Positions 1 through 9,030 of a DNA stretch of 36,711 bases are shown here, piece after piece. Position 1 is the stretch's first letter; each line of letters begins with the position of its first letter. Position numbers and translations under genes: made by a program. Under the pieces are notes generated by a model. That model ran no database searches. It was not told where the DNA came from and worked only from the letters and a program-made list of their open reading frames with translations. Source of the DNA: Rhizosphaericola sp047606825 (lineage in GTDB: Bacteria > Bacteroidota > Bacteroidia > Chitinophagales > Chitinophagaceae); the NCBI GenBank assembly GCA_047606825.1, contig JASGDY010000098.1, positions 1 through 36,711 of the forward strand, given 5' to 3'.

Positions 1-4
1 AGCA

Positions 5-51
5 GTGCATTGCAAATGCACGGATAAGCGTTCGGGATTGCAAATCCCGAA
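5..51. repeat. Pair of short REP-like hairpins
   Basis: There are two perfect hairpins in a row, each with a 3-nt GCA loop. The first has 7-bp arms, GTGCATT (5-11) and AATGCAC (15-21). The second has 9-bp arms, TTCGGGATT (31-39) and AATCCCGAA (43-51). Both stems close with ATT-GCA-AAT. The shape resembles REP/BIME units of the kind spread by RAYT transposases, but no such transposase is in view, so that link is inference. A similar run of hairpins lies at 23020-23101. Confidence 0.5.
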
Positions 52-143
52 CAGCACAAATGGATTTTTGGTCTAAAATATAAATCAAAATCGTATAAAA
101 TCCAAGATTGCATTTCCCCTTTCCCCGTCAGGTTTTTACCATC

Positions 144-193
144 GAAAAGAAAAATGCCAGGAGGAACAGCTTTAAAACTGTCCTTCCTGGCAT
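144..193 (-). terminator. Rho-independent terminator of pgi
   Basis: Arms at 154-169 and 178-193 pair over 16 positions with two imperfect pairs around an 8-nt loop. Read on the minus strand the stem is followed by TTTTTCTTTTC. It lies about 50 bases past the pgi stop codon, the expected place for its terminator. Confidence 0.75.
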
Positions 194-243
194 GGATGCA
201 CCTATTTTCTATCAAGAAAGAAAAAGACTGCTTCAATAGCAAC

Positions 244-1902
244 CTATCCTTTCCGCAATTTTTTATACTCGTTAATCAGACCATTGGTGGAGGAGTCGTG
301 CGAGGTCACAGGGGCATCGTCTTCCAGTTCGGGAAGGATTTTCCCAGCAAGCTGCTTACCGAGTTCCACACCCCATTGGTCAAAGCTGAAAATGTTCCAG
401 ATGATACCCTGGGTGAATATTTTGTGTTCGTACAGGGCAATCAACGAACCCAGACTTTCCGGCGTGATTTCCCTCAACAAGAAAGAGTTGGTCGGTTTGT
501 TGCCTTCAAACACCTTGAATGGTGCTATTTTCTTGATTTCTTCTTCGGTTTTGCCTTGTGCACGCAACTCTTCCTTGACAACAGCTTCCGTTTTCCCGTT
601 CATCAGTGCTTCCGTCTGTGCAAAGAAATTGCTCAACAGCTTTTCATGGTGATCGCCGATCGGATTGTGGCTGATGGCCGGAGCGATAAAGTCCGCCGGC
701 GTGATGACCGTACCCTGATGTATCAACTGATAAAAAGCGTGCTGGCCATTTGTTCCGGGCTCACCCCAGATGACAGGTCCGGTGCTGTATGAGACATCGC
801 CGCCTTTGCGGTCCACGTGCTTGCCGTTGCTCTCCATGTTGCCTTGCTGGAAATAGGCGGCAAAACGATGCATATATTGGTCGTAAGGCAGGATGACCTC
901 TGTCTGTGCCTTGAAGAAATTGGTGTACCAAGTGCCAATCAGCCCCATGATGACGGGAATGTTTTTGTCAAAAGGAGCATTTTGGAAATATTCGTCCACT
1001 TTGTAGGCACCTTTCAGCAGTTCCTCAAAACGATCGTAACCGATGGTCAACGCGATGGACAAACCAATCGCACTCCACAGGGAATAGCGTCCACCGACCC
1101 AGTCCCAGAACTCAAACATATTGGCGACGTCAATGCCAAATTTGGTCACTTCTTTTTCATTGGTACTCAGTGCCACAAAATGTTTGGCGACATGTTTTAC
1201 GTCTTTTGCGGATTGCAGGAACCAGTCACGCGCCGTGTGGGCGTTGGTCATGGTCTCTTGCGTGGTAAATGTTTTGGAGGCAATCAGGAAAATAGTCTCC
1301 TCGGGATTGACCAGTTTGAGCGTTTCGGCAATATGGGTACCGTCGACGTTGCTGACAAAATACGGATGGATACCTTGGGTCCAATAGGGCTTGAGAGCTT
1401 CTGTCACCATGACGGGACCCAAGTCACTGCCACCGATACCGATATTGACAATGTACTTTATTTTTTTGCCCGTATAACCTTTCCATTCGCCGGAATGCAC
1501 TTTTACACAAAAATCCTTCATCTGTTTTTGCACCCTGTGGACTTCAGGCATGACATCCTTACCGTCGCTGTATATCGGTTGTCCCGAGAAGTTCCTAAGG
1601 GCGATATGCAACACGGAACGGTCTTCGGTTTCATTGATTTTCTCACCGCTGAACATCGCTTGGATGGCATCTTTCAGGTTGCAGTCCTCAGCCAATTGCA
1701 ATAAGAGGTGGAGTGTCTTTTGGTTGATGATGTTTTTGGAATAATCAAAAAGAATATCGTCCAAACGGAGGGAGAACTTGCTAAAACGACCCTCGTCCTG
1801 CGCAAACAGATCCTTGACCTTGACGTGGTTCATCTCTTCCTCGAAATGTTTGCGGAGAAGAAGCCATGCCTGTGTGGTAGTAGGATTTATCTTAGGTAAC
1901 AT
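244..1902 (-). CDS. pgi: Glucose-6-phosphate isomerase
   Basis: This cytoplasmic enzyme interconverts glucose 6-phosphate and fructose 6-phosphate in glycolysis and gluconeogenesis. The 552 aa length is normal for the long bacterial form. The sugar-phosphate loop IGIGGSDLGP lies near residue 155, the first family signature (WDWVGGRYSLWSAIGLS) near 267-283 and the closing signature FSFDQWGVELGK near 505-516. By alignment in memory with E. coli Pgi (Glu355, His386, Lys514), the catalytic residues are Glu357 (GNMESNGK), His388 (GQHAFYQLIHQG) and Lys516. The start is the ATG at 1902, about 65 bases after a TAnnTTTG promoter element. No Shine-Dalgarno sequence is seen, as is usual in Bacteroidota. 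The gene is monocistronic and diverges from rpoD. The identification is secure. Confidence 0.97.
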   Translation of the reverse strand: MLPKINPTTTQAWLLLRKHFEEEMNHVKVKDLFAQDEGRFSKFSLRLDDILFDYSKNIINQKTLHLLLQLAEDCNLKDAIQAMFSGEKINETEDRSVLHIALRNFSGQPIYSDGKDVMPEVHRVQKQMKDFCVKVHSGEWKGYTGKKIKYIVNIGIGGSDLGPVMVTEALKPYWTQGIHPYFVSNVDGTHIAETLKLVNPEETIFLIASKTFTTQETMTNAHTARDWFLQSAKDVKHVAKHFVALSTNEKEVTKFGIDVANMFEFWDWVGGRYSLWSAIGLSIALTIGYDRFEELLKGAYKVDEYFQNAPFDKNIPVIMGLIGTWYTNFFKAQTEVILPYDQYMHRFAAYFQQGNMESNGKHVDRKGGDVSYSTGPVIWGEPGTNGQHAFYQLIHQGTVITPADFIAPAISHNPIGDHHEKLLSNFFAQTEALMNGKTEAVVKEELRAQGKTEEEIKKIAPFKVFEGNKPTNSFLLREITPESLGSLIALYEHKIFTQGIIWNIFSFDQWGVELGKQLAGKILPELEDDAPVTSHDSSTNGLINEYKKLRKG

Positions 1903-1974
1903 TCTAATTATGGTTTAAATTTAAGTGACGCAGGAACAGATGGAGCCAATGCATGTCGGCTGTCTGTTCGGCTG

Positions 1975-1982
1975 CAAATATA
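1975..1982 (-). promoter_or_regulatory. -7 promoter element of pgi
   Basis: On the minus strand this reads TATATTTG, an exact match to the Bacteroidota -7 consensus TAnnTTTG, about 73 bases before the pgi start. No TTG is found at the expected -33 distance, so only half of the promoter is supported. Confidence 0.5.
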
Positions 1983-2368
1983 TACGCTAATGGTCAAATA
2001 GACGTTAAATTTTTCCAAGAAGGAATCACCAGACAGGTAAAAATAAATGGCGGACATCGGAACTGAAGACTCACCGCAGGAACCCACTTTGGACGATATA
2101 AGCCTTATGGGAACGAAAAAGGTCGCTCCTATGTCTCTTGACTAAGCAGTCCAGAATATTGGCCACCAAAAGTTCGTCCGCCACGGCGGACTATTTCCAC
2201 TCTATTGGTATGCTTTGTGACACCATATCAAAGCCGATGGTACAATCCGTCCGAACGGTTGACCGCTTTTTGTTTTTCCTTTTTACTTATACCGACTATT
2301 ATACCACAAAAAAGACATTTTCCACAACAAACCGATGGAAATATTCCAGAAAAAAAAGAATATTTTAG
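1983..2368. other. Intergenic region pgi-rpoD, no gene seen
   Basis: These about 390 bases between divergent pgi and rpoD hold no convincing gene. The small open frames have no recognisable composition. One short palindrome is visible, GTCCGCC-AC-GGCGGAC at 2176-2191. The 13 bases AAAAAGGTCGCTC at 2116-2128 match one arm of the terminator at 6622 but have no partner arm here. Confidence 0.5.
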
Positions 2369-2376
2369 TATCTTTG
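2369..2376 (+). promoter_or_regulatory. -7 promoter element of rpoD
   Basis: TATCTTTG matches the Bacteroidota -7 consensus TAnnTTTG exactly and sits in a very AT-rich stretch. It predicts a leader of about 150 bases before the rpoD ATG at 2531. No TTG is present at -33. The long leader has no structure I recognise. Confidence 0.55.
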
Positions 2377-2530
2377 CACGCTGCACTTGAAACAATTTGT
2401 TATTTAGAAAAAAATTCCGCATTGTCAAAACAACATTTCGGGATTTTTTATGTTTAATAAGGCGTAGCACGCTGCTGTTTCCTTCTACTGAAAAGCAGGC
2501 GTTTGAATATAAAAAATTAAGGATTAATAT

Positions 2531-3388
2531 ATGAGGCAGCTCAAAATTGCCACCCAGATCACCAACCGTGATTCACAGGCCGTCGAGAAATATCTACAGG
2601 AGATTTCGAAAATCCCCATGATCACGCCAGAAGAGGAGACAACCCTCGCCCAGCGTATCAAGATGGATGACCAGAGAGCCTTGGACAAGCTCGTGCAGGC
2701 CAACCTACGCTTTGTAGTATCCGTAGCCAAACAGTACCAGCACCAGGGGCTTTCGCTCAGTGACCTGATCAACGAAGGGAACCTTGGACTCATCAAAGCC
2801 GCCCAGCGCTTTGACGAAACCAAGGGCTTCAAGTTCATCTCGTATGCGGTGTGGTGGATTCGCCAGTCCATTTTGCAGGCCTTGGCCGAACAGGGACGCC
2901 TCGTGCGCCTGCCGCAGAACAAAATCGGCACGTACAACAAAGCCAACAAGGCTTACATGGCTTTTGAACAGGAACACGAAAGAGAACCAAGCACGGAAGA
3001 GCTTGCGAGCCTCCTGGAAATGAGCGAGACTGAGATCAACAACATTTTCCAGAGTAACACCCGTCACACCTCTCTCGATGCTCCCGTACACGAAGCCGAA
3101 GACGTAGCCATGGGCGACCTCCTAGAAGGTAGTGACGACACCGACGACGACGTGATGAAAGATTCCCTACGCGAAGAAATACGCCGCGTACTGAAATCTC
3201 TCAGTCCGCGCGAAGCCGAAATCGTCAACGCCTATTTTGGCCTCGACGGCGAAAACGGCATTACCATCGAACAAATCGGGCAGAAATATGACCTTACCAA
3301 GGAACGTATCCGCCAGATCAAGGAACGTGCCATCAAGCGCCTCCAGAAAGCGCGTTACAGCAGTGCGCTGAAAGCATATCTGGGTTAG
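2531..3388 (+). CDS. rpoD: Primary RNA polymerase sigma factor (RpoD/SigA, short form)
   Basis: This is the housekeeping sigma-70 factor that directs RNA polymerase to promoters, most likely the TAnnTTTG ones seen across this window. It is 285 aa, the usual short Bacteroidota form without region 1.1. Region 1.2 is near residues 14-45 (QAVEKYLQEISKIP). Region 2, with LIKAAQRFDETKGFKFSY-type core and the -10-reading helix YAVWWIRQSILQALA, spans about 80-125. Region 3 follows. Region 4 has the helix-turn-helix ending in LTKERIRQIKERAIKRLQKA near 255-275. An acidic patch (SDDTDDDV) precedes region 4. The start is the only sensible ATG and is preceded by AT-rich sequence without a Shine-Dalgarno. 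The gene is single and is followed by a strong terminator. Confidence 0.96.
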   Translation: MRQLKIATQITNRDSQAVEKYLQEISKIPMITPEEETTLAQRIKMDDQRALDKLVQANLRFVVSVAKQYQHQGLSLSDLINEGNLGLIKAAQRFDETKGFKFISYAVWWIRQSILQALAEQGRLVRLPQNKIGTYNKANKAYMAFEQEHEREPSTEELASLLEMSETEINNIFQSNTRHTSLDAPVHEAEDVAMGDLLEGSDDTDDDVMKDSLREEIRRVLKSLSPREAEIVNAYFGLDGENGITIEQIGQKYDLTKERIRQIKERAIKRLQKARYSSALKAYLG

Positions 3389-3430
3389 CGGTTCCGCGAC
3401 ATCTTGAAACATAGTTTTTTGTTTTTTGCT

Positions 3431-3457
3431 TGGCTGGTCTTGCGACCAGCCATTTTT
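3431..3457 (+). terminator. Rho-independent terminator of rpoD
   Basis: A perfect 8-bp stem, GGCTGGTC (3432-3439) and GACCAGCC (3444-3451), with loop TTGC is followed by ATTTTT. It lies 43 bases after the rpoD stop. Confidence 0.9.
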
Positions 3458-3605
3458 ATGTGCGGATGTTTTGGGGTTTATGCCATAAAATCACATCGTA
3501 AGCCTTAATTTTACGATTTTTAATAGACCGTGGCATTTTAGCATTCAACGTTGGGCAATTTTTACTTTGGCCTTTTAACTTAACACTCGGTGACAAAAGA
3601 GACTT

Positions 3606-4574
3606 ATGCATTCGTTTAATGAACTATTGGATCAGTTTTCGGATTTTTTCCAGACACAGAAACTACCGGGAACGCCTGCCGGGCTATATGACCCCTGTGG
3701 CTATTTCCTGGGCATCGGCGGCAAGCGGATACGCCCTGTCTGTTGTCTGATGGGCAACGAACTTTTTGGCAACCTGCACCCTGACGTGTGGAATGTAGCG
3801 ATGGCAATTGAACTGTTCCACAACTTTACGCTGATACACGACGACATCATGGACAAAAGCGACCTGAGGAGAGGGAAACCTACCGTCCACAAAAAATACG
3901 GGGACGAAACGGCGGTGCTGAGTGGCGACGTGATGCTGATCATTGCGTACACCTACCTCAACAAAATAGATTCGTCTATGCTGCACCAGACAATGACCTT
4001 GTTCAACAAAACGGCGACCGAGGTCTGCGAAGGGCAGCAATACGACATGGATTTTGAAAAACGCAGCGACGTGCAGCTCTCCGAATACATCGAGATGATT
4101 ACACTCAAGACTTCGGTACTGTTGGCGGCAAGTCTTTCGATGGGCGCATTCCTTGGAGGCGCATCGAACAGCAGTTGCGAAAAAATATACGAGTTTGGCA
4201 AAAACCTAGGTATCGGTTTTCAGGTACAGGACGACTACCTCGACGCTTATGGCAACCCCGAAAAGTTTGGGAAAGTGCTCGGCGGTGACATCCGACGCAA
4301 CAAGAAAACGTTCCTGATGCTCTATGCACTGGAAAATGCCAATGCACCACAAAAACAGGAGCTGGAAGTACTCATGCAGTCCGACACCGACGACGACAAA
4401 GTGCGGCGCGTATTGGAAATATTTGACGAAGTAGGTGTGAAAGACTGGGCTTTGGACCTGAAAAAACAATACAGCGACAAAGCCCTGAAGGCCCTGGACG
4501 AAATCGTCGTGACCAACAACCGAAAAGAGCCGTTGCGCGAGCTGACGTTCCAGTTGTTGAGCAGGGAGATATAA
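3606..4574 (+). CDS. Polyprenyl (isoprenyl) diphosphate synthase
   Basis: This enzyme condenses isopentenyl diphosphate with allylic diphosphates to make linear prenyl chains, which feed quinone, carotenoid or cell-wall lipid carrier synthesis. At 322 aa it has normal length. The first aspartate-rich motif is DDIMD at 79-83 in HNFTLIHDDIMDKSDLRRGKPTVH, and the second is DDYLD at 209-213 in GFQVQDDYLDAYG. The substrate-binding GGKRIRP is near 38-44. The first motif has no two-residue insert and Phe74 is five residues upstream, which fits a short to medium chain product. FPP versus GGPP cannot be settled here. The gene lies between rpoD and an amino acid permease on the same strand but is separated from both by over 140 bases. 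Confidence 0.92.
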   Translation: MHSFNELLDQFSDFFQTQKLPGTPAGLYDPCGYFLGIGGKRIRPVCCLMGNELFGNLHPDVWNVAMAIELFHNFTLIHDDIMDKSDLRRGKPTVHKKYGDETAVLSGDVMLIIAYTYLNKIDSSMLHQTMTLFNKTATEVCEGQQYDMDFEKRSDVQLSEYIEMITLKTSVLLAASLSMGAFLGGASNSSCEKIYEFGKNLGIGFQVQDDYLDAYGNPEKFGKVLGGDIRRNKKTFLMLYALENANAPQKQELEVLMQSDTDDDKVRRVLEIFDEVGVKDWALDLKKQYSDKALKALDEIVVTNNRKEPLRELTFQLLSREI

Positions 4575-4719
4575 GGAAATACGGCAAGTAAGACGAAGAT
4601 AGTCTGTGGTCAGTTGCAGGTTTCACGTTACAGGTTACGTTTTTTCAACTTTCGGTCTTTCCGACCTCGGACTTCCGGACTAAAACCTAAAATCTCATTT
4701 CAAAAATCATATATCTAAA

Positions 4720-6441
4720 ATGGCTAATTACTTATTCAGAAAAAAGACCGTTGACCAAATCCTTTCGGACGCGGAGCAATCCGGCGAATCGGGGTTGAAA
4801 AAGGTTTTGGGAGTAAAGGATCTAATCTCCTTGGGCATTGCGGCCATTGTCGGCGCAGGCATATTCAGCACGATTGGCCTGGCGAGCTACAACGGCGGGC
4901 CGGCCGTTTCGTTGTTGTTTGTCACCACGGCAGTTGCGTGCGTGTTCACGGCGTTGTCCTATGCGCAGTTTGCGAGTACGGTTCCAGTGTCGGGAAGCGC
5001 ATATACGTATGCATACGTGGCATTTGGAGAAATCGCGGCGTGGGTCATCGGCTGGGCGTTGATACTGGAATACGCCGTTTCCAACATGGTCGTTGCCATT
5101 TCGTGGTCGCAGTATTTCGTAAGTATGTTGGATGGTTTTGGAATACATTTCCCCAGGTGGCTGGCAATTGATTACAGCACGGCGCATGAAGCATTTGTAA
5201 AAGTCAGCGAACACGTCAAGGACATTTCCCAGGCGGACAGGGTGGCAGCGGTGGCGTTTGAGACTGCACCACGGTTGGGAGGCCTGGCGATTATATTTAA
5301 CCTTCCGGCAGGCTTGATTACCATTTTGGTGACTTGGCTGTGCTATATCGGCATCAAGGAATCCAGAACGGCAAGCAACATCATGGTGGTGCTCAAGCTG
5401 GCGGTCATCGCATTTGTCATCATCGGCGGCGCATTTTATGTCAAACCCGAAAACTGGATACCTTTTGCACCGAACGGAGCAAAGGGCATATTGAGCGGCG
5501 TGGCGGCGGTGTTTTTTGCTTTTATTGGTTTTGACTCTATATCCACGACGGCGGAAGAATGCAAAAATCCACAGCGCGACCTTCCCAAGGCGATGATTTA
5601 TTGCCTGTTGGTGTGTACCATTTTATATGTCGGGATTACGCTGGTATTGACGGGCATGGTCAACTATAAGGAACTGAACGTGAGCGACCCGTTGGCATTT
5701 GTCTTTTCCCAAAACGGGCTCAATTTCATGGCAGGTGTGGTGTCCGTGAGTTCGGTCATTGCGATTACAAGCGCGTTGCTGGTGTTCCAGATTGGGCAGC
5801 CGCGCATCTGGATGACGATGAGCCGCGACGGACTGCTTTGGAAAAAGTTTTCGCATATCAGCCCCAAACACAACACGCCGACTTTTGCGACGATTGTTGC
5901 GGGTATCGTGGTCGCCGTTCCGGCCTTTTTCTTTAAGATGGATTTCTTTGTAGACCTGACGAGCGTGGGAACTTTCTTTGCATTTATATTGGTGTGCGGT
6001 GGCGTGCTGTACCTGGACCATACCGGCTTGTCCCAGCAGTCCAAATTCAAGGTTCCCTACATCAACGGCAAATACCTCGTGGGGCTAGGCTTGATTGGGG
6101 CAGCTCTCCTATTGTGGTATACGCCACAAGGGATGGAGGTTAGACATGAATGGAGCCAGCTTTCTTTAAATCAAATATTGGAACACAAATTACTGACGAT
6201 TTTCTTCTGGTTAGTATGGGTGGGATTGACGATTTTCTCCTTTCTGAAAAACTTTTCGCTGCTGCCGGTCATCGGCATTTTAATCAACCTGTACCTGATG
6301 ACCGAACTTGGGACGTCGAACTGGAAAATATTTATCATCTGGTTACTGATCGGTCTTGTGGTGTATTTCGGGTATGGCAAAAAACACAGTAAGTTGGGAA
6401 AAAAGACAGACAAGCCAGAAAGTCCAACAATCCATGAATAA
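4720..6441 (+). CDS. APC-superfamily amino acid permease (cationic amino acid transporter type)
   Basis: This is a predicted inner-membrane amino acid/proton symporter of the APC superfamily, closest in style to the CAT/YfnA branch. The 573 aa protein has a short cytoplasmic N-terminus (LFRKKTVDQILSDAE), then the family hallmark of TM1, GIAAIVGAGIFSTIGL, near residues 38-53. About 12-14 hydrophobic segments follow, including FFAFIGFDSISTTAEECKNP in the middle, typical of TM6 and its loop in CAT-type carriers. The tail is hydrophilic and charged (YGKKHSKLGKKTDKPES). The substrate cannot be told from sequence. The gene is monocistronic and ends before the bidirectional terminator at 6622. Confidence 0.9.
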   Translation: MANYLFRKKTVDQILSDAEQSGESGLKKVLGVKDLISLGIAAIVGAGIFSTIGLASYNGGPAVSLLFVTTAVACVFTALSYAQFASTVPVSGSAYTYAYVAFGEIAAWVIGWALILEYAVSNMVVAISWSQYFVSMLDGFGIHFPRWLAIDYSTAHEAFVKVSEHVKDISQADRVAAVAFETAPRLGGLAIIFNLPAGLITILVTWLCYIGIKESRTASNIMVVLKLAVIAFVIIGGAFYVKPENWIPFAPNGAKGILSGVAAVFFAFIGFDSISTTAEECKNPQRDLPKAMIYCLLVCTILYVGITLVLTGMVNYKELNVSDPLAFVFSQNGLNFMAGVVSVSSVIAITSALLVFQIGQPRIWMTMSRDGLLWKKFSHISPKHNTPTFATIVAGIVVAVPAFFFKMDFFVDLTSVGTFFAFILVCGGVLYLDHTGLSQQSKFKVPYINGKYLVGLGLIGAALLLWYTPQGMEVRHEWSQLSLNQILEHKLLTIFFWLVWVGLTIFSFLKNFSLLPVIGILINLYLMTELGTSNWKIFIIWLLIGLVVYFGYGKKHSKLGKKTDKPESPTIHE

Positions 6442-6621
6442 TATGTGCTTTATCAACGCAAATGAAAGACCGTAGACGTTCTCCGAAACTTATAATCAAA
6501 CCTTAATAAAATGTCATAATTTATTTCCATAAACAATTGAAAATCAGAATTAAAAATCTAATTTGTTATGACGGATTATTCAGGTTCAACTATACTTACC
6601 GGTTGAAGAACGTTATAAAAC

Positions 6622-6654
6622 AAAAAGGTCGCTCTTGTGTGAGCGACCTTTTTT
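6622..6654. terminator. Bidirectional terminator between permease and beta-barrel gene
   Basis: Arms AAAAAGGTCGCTC (6622-6634) and GAGCGACCTTTTT (6641-6653) pair perfectly around TTGTGT. The A-run and T-run let it work for the permease on the plus strand and for the convergent outer-membrane gene on the minus strand. Confidence 0.9.
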
Positions 6655-6675
6655 AAATTTTTTCCTTTATTTTTC

Positions 6676-7356
6676 TTATAAAGTAAATCCTACATATACG
6701 TTGGCGGCGTTATTATACAACTTATAGCTGCTGTAAGTATCCATGTCTTTAATAATATTGGTCAGACCATATTGAAAAGAAGCTCCGACGCGCATGTCAT
6801 GCAAAAAACTATGCACCGGAAGTTTGTATTCCAAACCTGCGACACCAGCCCAGTCGCTGGACTTGAGATAAGATTTTACGTTGGCATTGGTAGAACTGAC
6901 CTGACGCCTAGCGGAAAGCAATACACCAAATTGAGGCCCTGCCAGCACACTCCAGCCACTGGTACCTATGTTGTAGCGTGCCAATATCGGTATGGTGAGA
7001 TAGTTGTATTTAAGATTCTGCGAAACGGTATAATTTTGGTTGAGATAATATCCCTTCTTCAATTTGGTACCGAGAGACGCATAGTTCAACCCAAGCTGGA
7101 CACCCCATTTTTCGTCAAAGGGAATGTCCAAATACGCTCCGACTCCCCAACTGAGTCGAGGCCCCATCGAAGTCGCGGCTTCGGCCGTAGAATTAAGAAA
7201 GGTCACTGAATTGAACGCACCGATAAAACTACCTTTAATCCCAATTCGAGGGTTGAGCGACGATGATTCCGTGTCAGTTGAATCCTGAAAATCCTGGGCC
7301 TGCGCCGCATGGTACACACACAAGGACAATAGTAATGCGATTGCGCACTTTTTCAT
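6676..7356 (-). CDS. Outer-membrane beta-barrel protein (porin/PorT-like family)
   Basis: This is a predicted small outer-membrane barrel of the type very common in Bacteroidota. From the ATG at 7356 it has a clear signal peptide (MKKCAIALLLSLCVYHAAQA, cleaved before QDFQDS). Alternating beta strands follow, with the typical phrases GIKGSFIGAF, GVGAYLDIPFDEKWGVQLGLNYASLG, YLTIPILARYNI, WSVLAGPQFGVLLSAR and a final aromatic strand NVYVGFTL. The frame stays open to an ATG at 7491 that overlaps the stop of the gene upstream. That would add a 45-residue extension not resembling an export signal, and a promoter-like sequence lies just before 7365, so the later start (7356 or 7365) is preferred. 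Its role is unknown. Being last in the TlpA-like cluster may mean it shares envelope stress or redox context. Confidence 0.8.
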   Translation of the reverse strand: MKKCAIALLLSLCVYHAAQAQDFQDSTDTESSSLNPRIGIKGSFIGAFNSVTFLNSTAEAATSMGPRLSWGVGAYLDIPFDEKWGVQLGLNYASLGTKLKKGYYLNQNYTVSQNLKYNYLTIPILARYNIGTSGWSVLAGPQFGVLLSARRQVSSTNANVKSYLKSSDWAGVAGLEYKLPVHSFLHDMRVGASFQYGLTNIIKDMDTYSSYKLYNNAANVYVGFTL

Positions 7357-7387
7357 TTTGATCATGTACAAGAGTTTTTTGAGTACG

Positions 7388-7415
7388 CAAATATTGATTA
7401 TTTTATTGATACAAA
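7388..7415 (-). promoter_or_regulatory. Probable promoter of the beta-barrel gene
   Basis: On the minus strand TTTG (7415-7412) is followed 16 bases later by AATATTTG (7395-7388), one mismatch from TAnnTTTG. It points to a start of transcription just before the ATG codons at 7365 and 7356. Confidence 0.4.
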
Positions 7416-7483
7416 GTTTAATATTCGGCATAAAGTGGTCAAACATCGACAAAAAGCCGTAGAACAACGTTGAGAATGACGCC

Positions 7484-8989
7484 TTAATCATTCTTAGCCA
7501 TTTGCTCTTTTAGGGTGTCGTACAGCCGTTTTTTGTGGCTCGGCCTCAGGAAGTTGATATAAAAAATCCGCATCCTTGCATCGTACAATATGCAGTACGG
7601 CAAGTTGATTCTTGTCCAGTCCGGATTCAACTTGCGTTGCAGGGACAGCAGTTCCTTCCTCAGTACTGCGTTGGCGTTTCGGTTGTGGATTATACTGATT
7701 TTCTTTTGGGCAAGGTATTTCCCGGCGGCGGTCGAGTCGTCGTCCACACATAGCATCTGGTAGCCGATGCCCAACTTGGCGAGGGAATCAGGACATCCGC
7801 TGTATTTTTGTAGGTCCAGCATACAGAACATACACCACTTGGCCCACAGGTCGATATAGACAAAACGTTTTTTATGTGCCGCCAGCAATTTGGTCAGTTC
7901 GGGGTATTCGCCCTGCCCGACTTCGACCGGAACGCACATCTTGGCGTAACGGGGGGCTGCTATTTTGTTGATTTCCGAAATGTAGGTACTGTCCCCTCCG
8001 GCATTGACGTACTCCTCCAGGTTCTCGTCAAGCTCCCCTCCGAAGTTGTAAAAAGTTCCGGGAGAGTAAAAGGCATTGTGGAGAAATGCACCCCATGCCG
8101 CATACCGATACCTGCGGTCGTACCGATTGAAGTAATACAGTGAACTTTCCGTTTTGTGGGCAGAGTCTATACTTGGGTCCTCCCAGTTCACGGTCTTGAG
8201 GTACCTGTTGTACAGAAACGTACCCGAATTGGTCCTCAGCAGACCGGGGTCGAAGCTCTGGCTCATCTGGAAAAGCACTTCCCTTGTCTTTATGTATTCG
8301 TACAGCACCTGCCATATCTTTAGGTTCCGTTTCAGCACGGAGTCCCTTTTCGCGTCGTAAATCTTCACGAGTTCCCTAAATCCTTCGTCGTAGGATGCAC
8401 TTATGATTTCCGTTTTGTACAGTTCGCATATCTCCCTGTTTTCGTTTTGGACATCAGCCATCGAGTCCCAGATGTTTCCAGTTTGCCCTGTATAGTCCTT
8501 CAGCACCTGTACAAACTGTGCGTAGCTGTTCTTCCCGTATGCTTTCGTCGGCAGCACGATCCGGTCTATCCGCCTGTTCACGAAGTAGTTGTGTGCATAG
8601 CCGTTGCTGCCGACAAACGTAAAAGTCGGTTGGGACTTGGCAGTATCGTTGTCAAAAAGTACATGGACACTGTCGCCGTGCAGCAGGCCTATCTGGAACT
8701 CCTTCGGCCCCATCCTGAAATGGTAGAGTATCGGGGATGCGTATGCGGGTATTTCCAGCTCGATGGTGTCGCCGGCAAAAGACCTTACGAAGTTGGGCGT
8801 GTCCGTGTTGACACAGTAGGCGTTGATCGGCATGAAGACCTCCATCGTTGTTTTCTCCGGGACTTTTTTCCTGACGAATATGTGTGCGTACTTGGGGGAC
8901 TCCTGGGCATGTAGCACGAGACCGACGAAGGACAAAAGCACACAGAGCAGATGCTTTCCGATTCTGTTGTTGAAACAAATCATAGTCAT
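7484..8989 (-). CDS. TlpA/thioredoxin-fold envelope protein, copy 1 (CMFC)
   Basis: This is a predicted periplasmic thiol-disulfide oxidoreductase-like protein of 501 aa. It has an N-terminal signal peptide (hydrophobic LLCVLLSFVGLVLHA near residues 14-28). A long mixed region of about 340 residues is not recognisable by motif. A C-terminal thioredoxin domain follows, with YIDLWAKWCMFC at 378-389, the redox pair Cys386/Cys389 and the cis-proline loop NLPY near 462-465. The active-site dipeptide MF is unusual compared with GP or MP in its two neighbours. It is the last of three same-strand genes of like size and architecture, and its stop overlaps an ATG of the next frame by a few bases. Substrates are unknown. 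The Bacteroidota TlpA-like families are often linked to envelope stress or metal handling (family knowledge, weak inference). Confidence 0.82.
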   Translation of the reverse strand: MTMICFNNRIGKHLLCVLLSFVGLVLHAQESPKYAHIFVRKKVPEKTTMEVFMPINAYCVNTDTPNFVRSFAGDTIELEIPAYASPILYHFRMGPKEFQIGLLHGDSVHVLFDNDTAKSQPTFTFVGSNGYAHNYFVNRRIDRIVLPTKAYGKNSYAQFVQVLKDYTGQTGNIWDSMADVQNENREICELYKTEIISASYDEGFRELVKIYDAKRDSVLKRNLKIWQVLYEYIKTREVLFQMSQSFDPGLLRTNSGTFLYNRYLKTVNWEDPSIDSAHKTESSLYYFNRYDRRYRYAAWGAFLHNAFYSPGTFYNFGGELDENLEEYVNAGGDSTYISEINKIAAPRYAKMCVPVEVGQGEYPELTKLLAAHKKRFVYIDLWAKWCMFCMLDLQKYSGCPDSLAKLGIGYQMLCVDDDSTAAGKYLAQKKISIIHNRNANAVLRKELLSLQRKLNPDWTRINLPYCILYDARMRIFYINFLRPSHKKRLYDTLKEQMAKND

Positions 8990-9030
8990 AAAACATTTAA
9001 AAGTTCTATCAATATACTGCGCAGAAAATT

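Noticed and set aside
817..1704. 295-codon plus-strand frame opposite pgi
   Set aside because: It is a shadow of pgi. No family-like composition, and pgi is complete.
2116..2128. Terminator arm AAAAAGGTCGCTC upstream of rpoD
   Set aside because: Identical to one arm of the terminator at 6622, but there is no complementary arm here, so it cannot form the hairpin. Probably chance or a relic.
2138..2368. 76-codon frame in the pgi-rpoD intergenic region
   Set aside because: Composition is low-complexity (Phe, Thr, Lys runs), it ends inside the rpoD promoter element, and no promoter precedes it.
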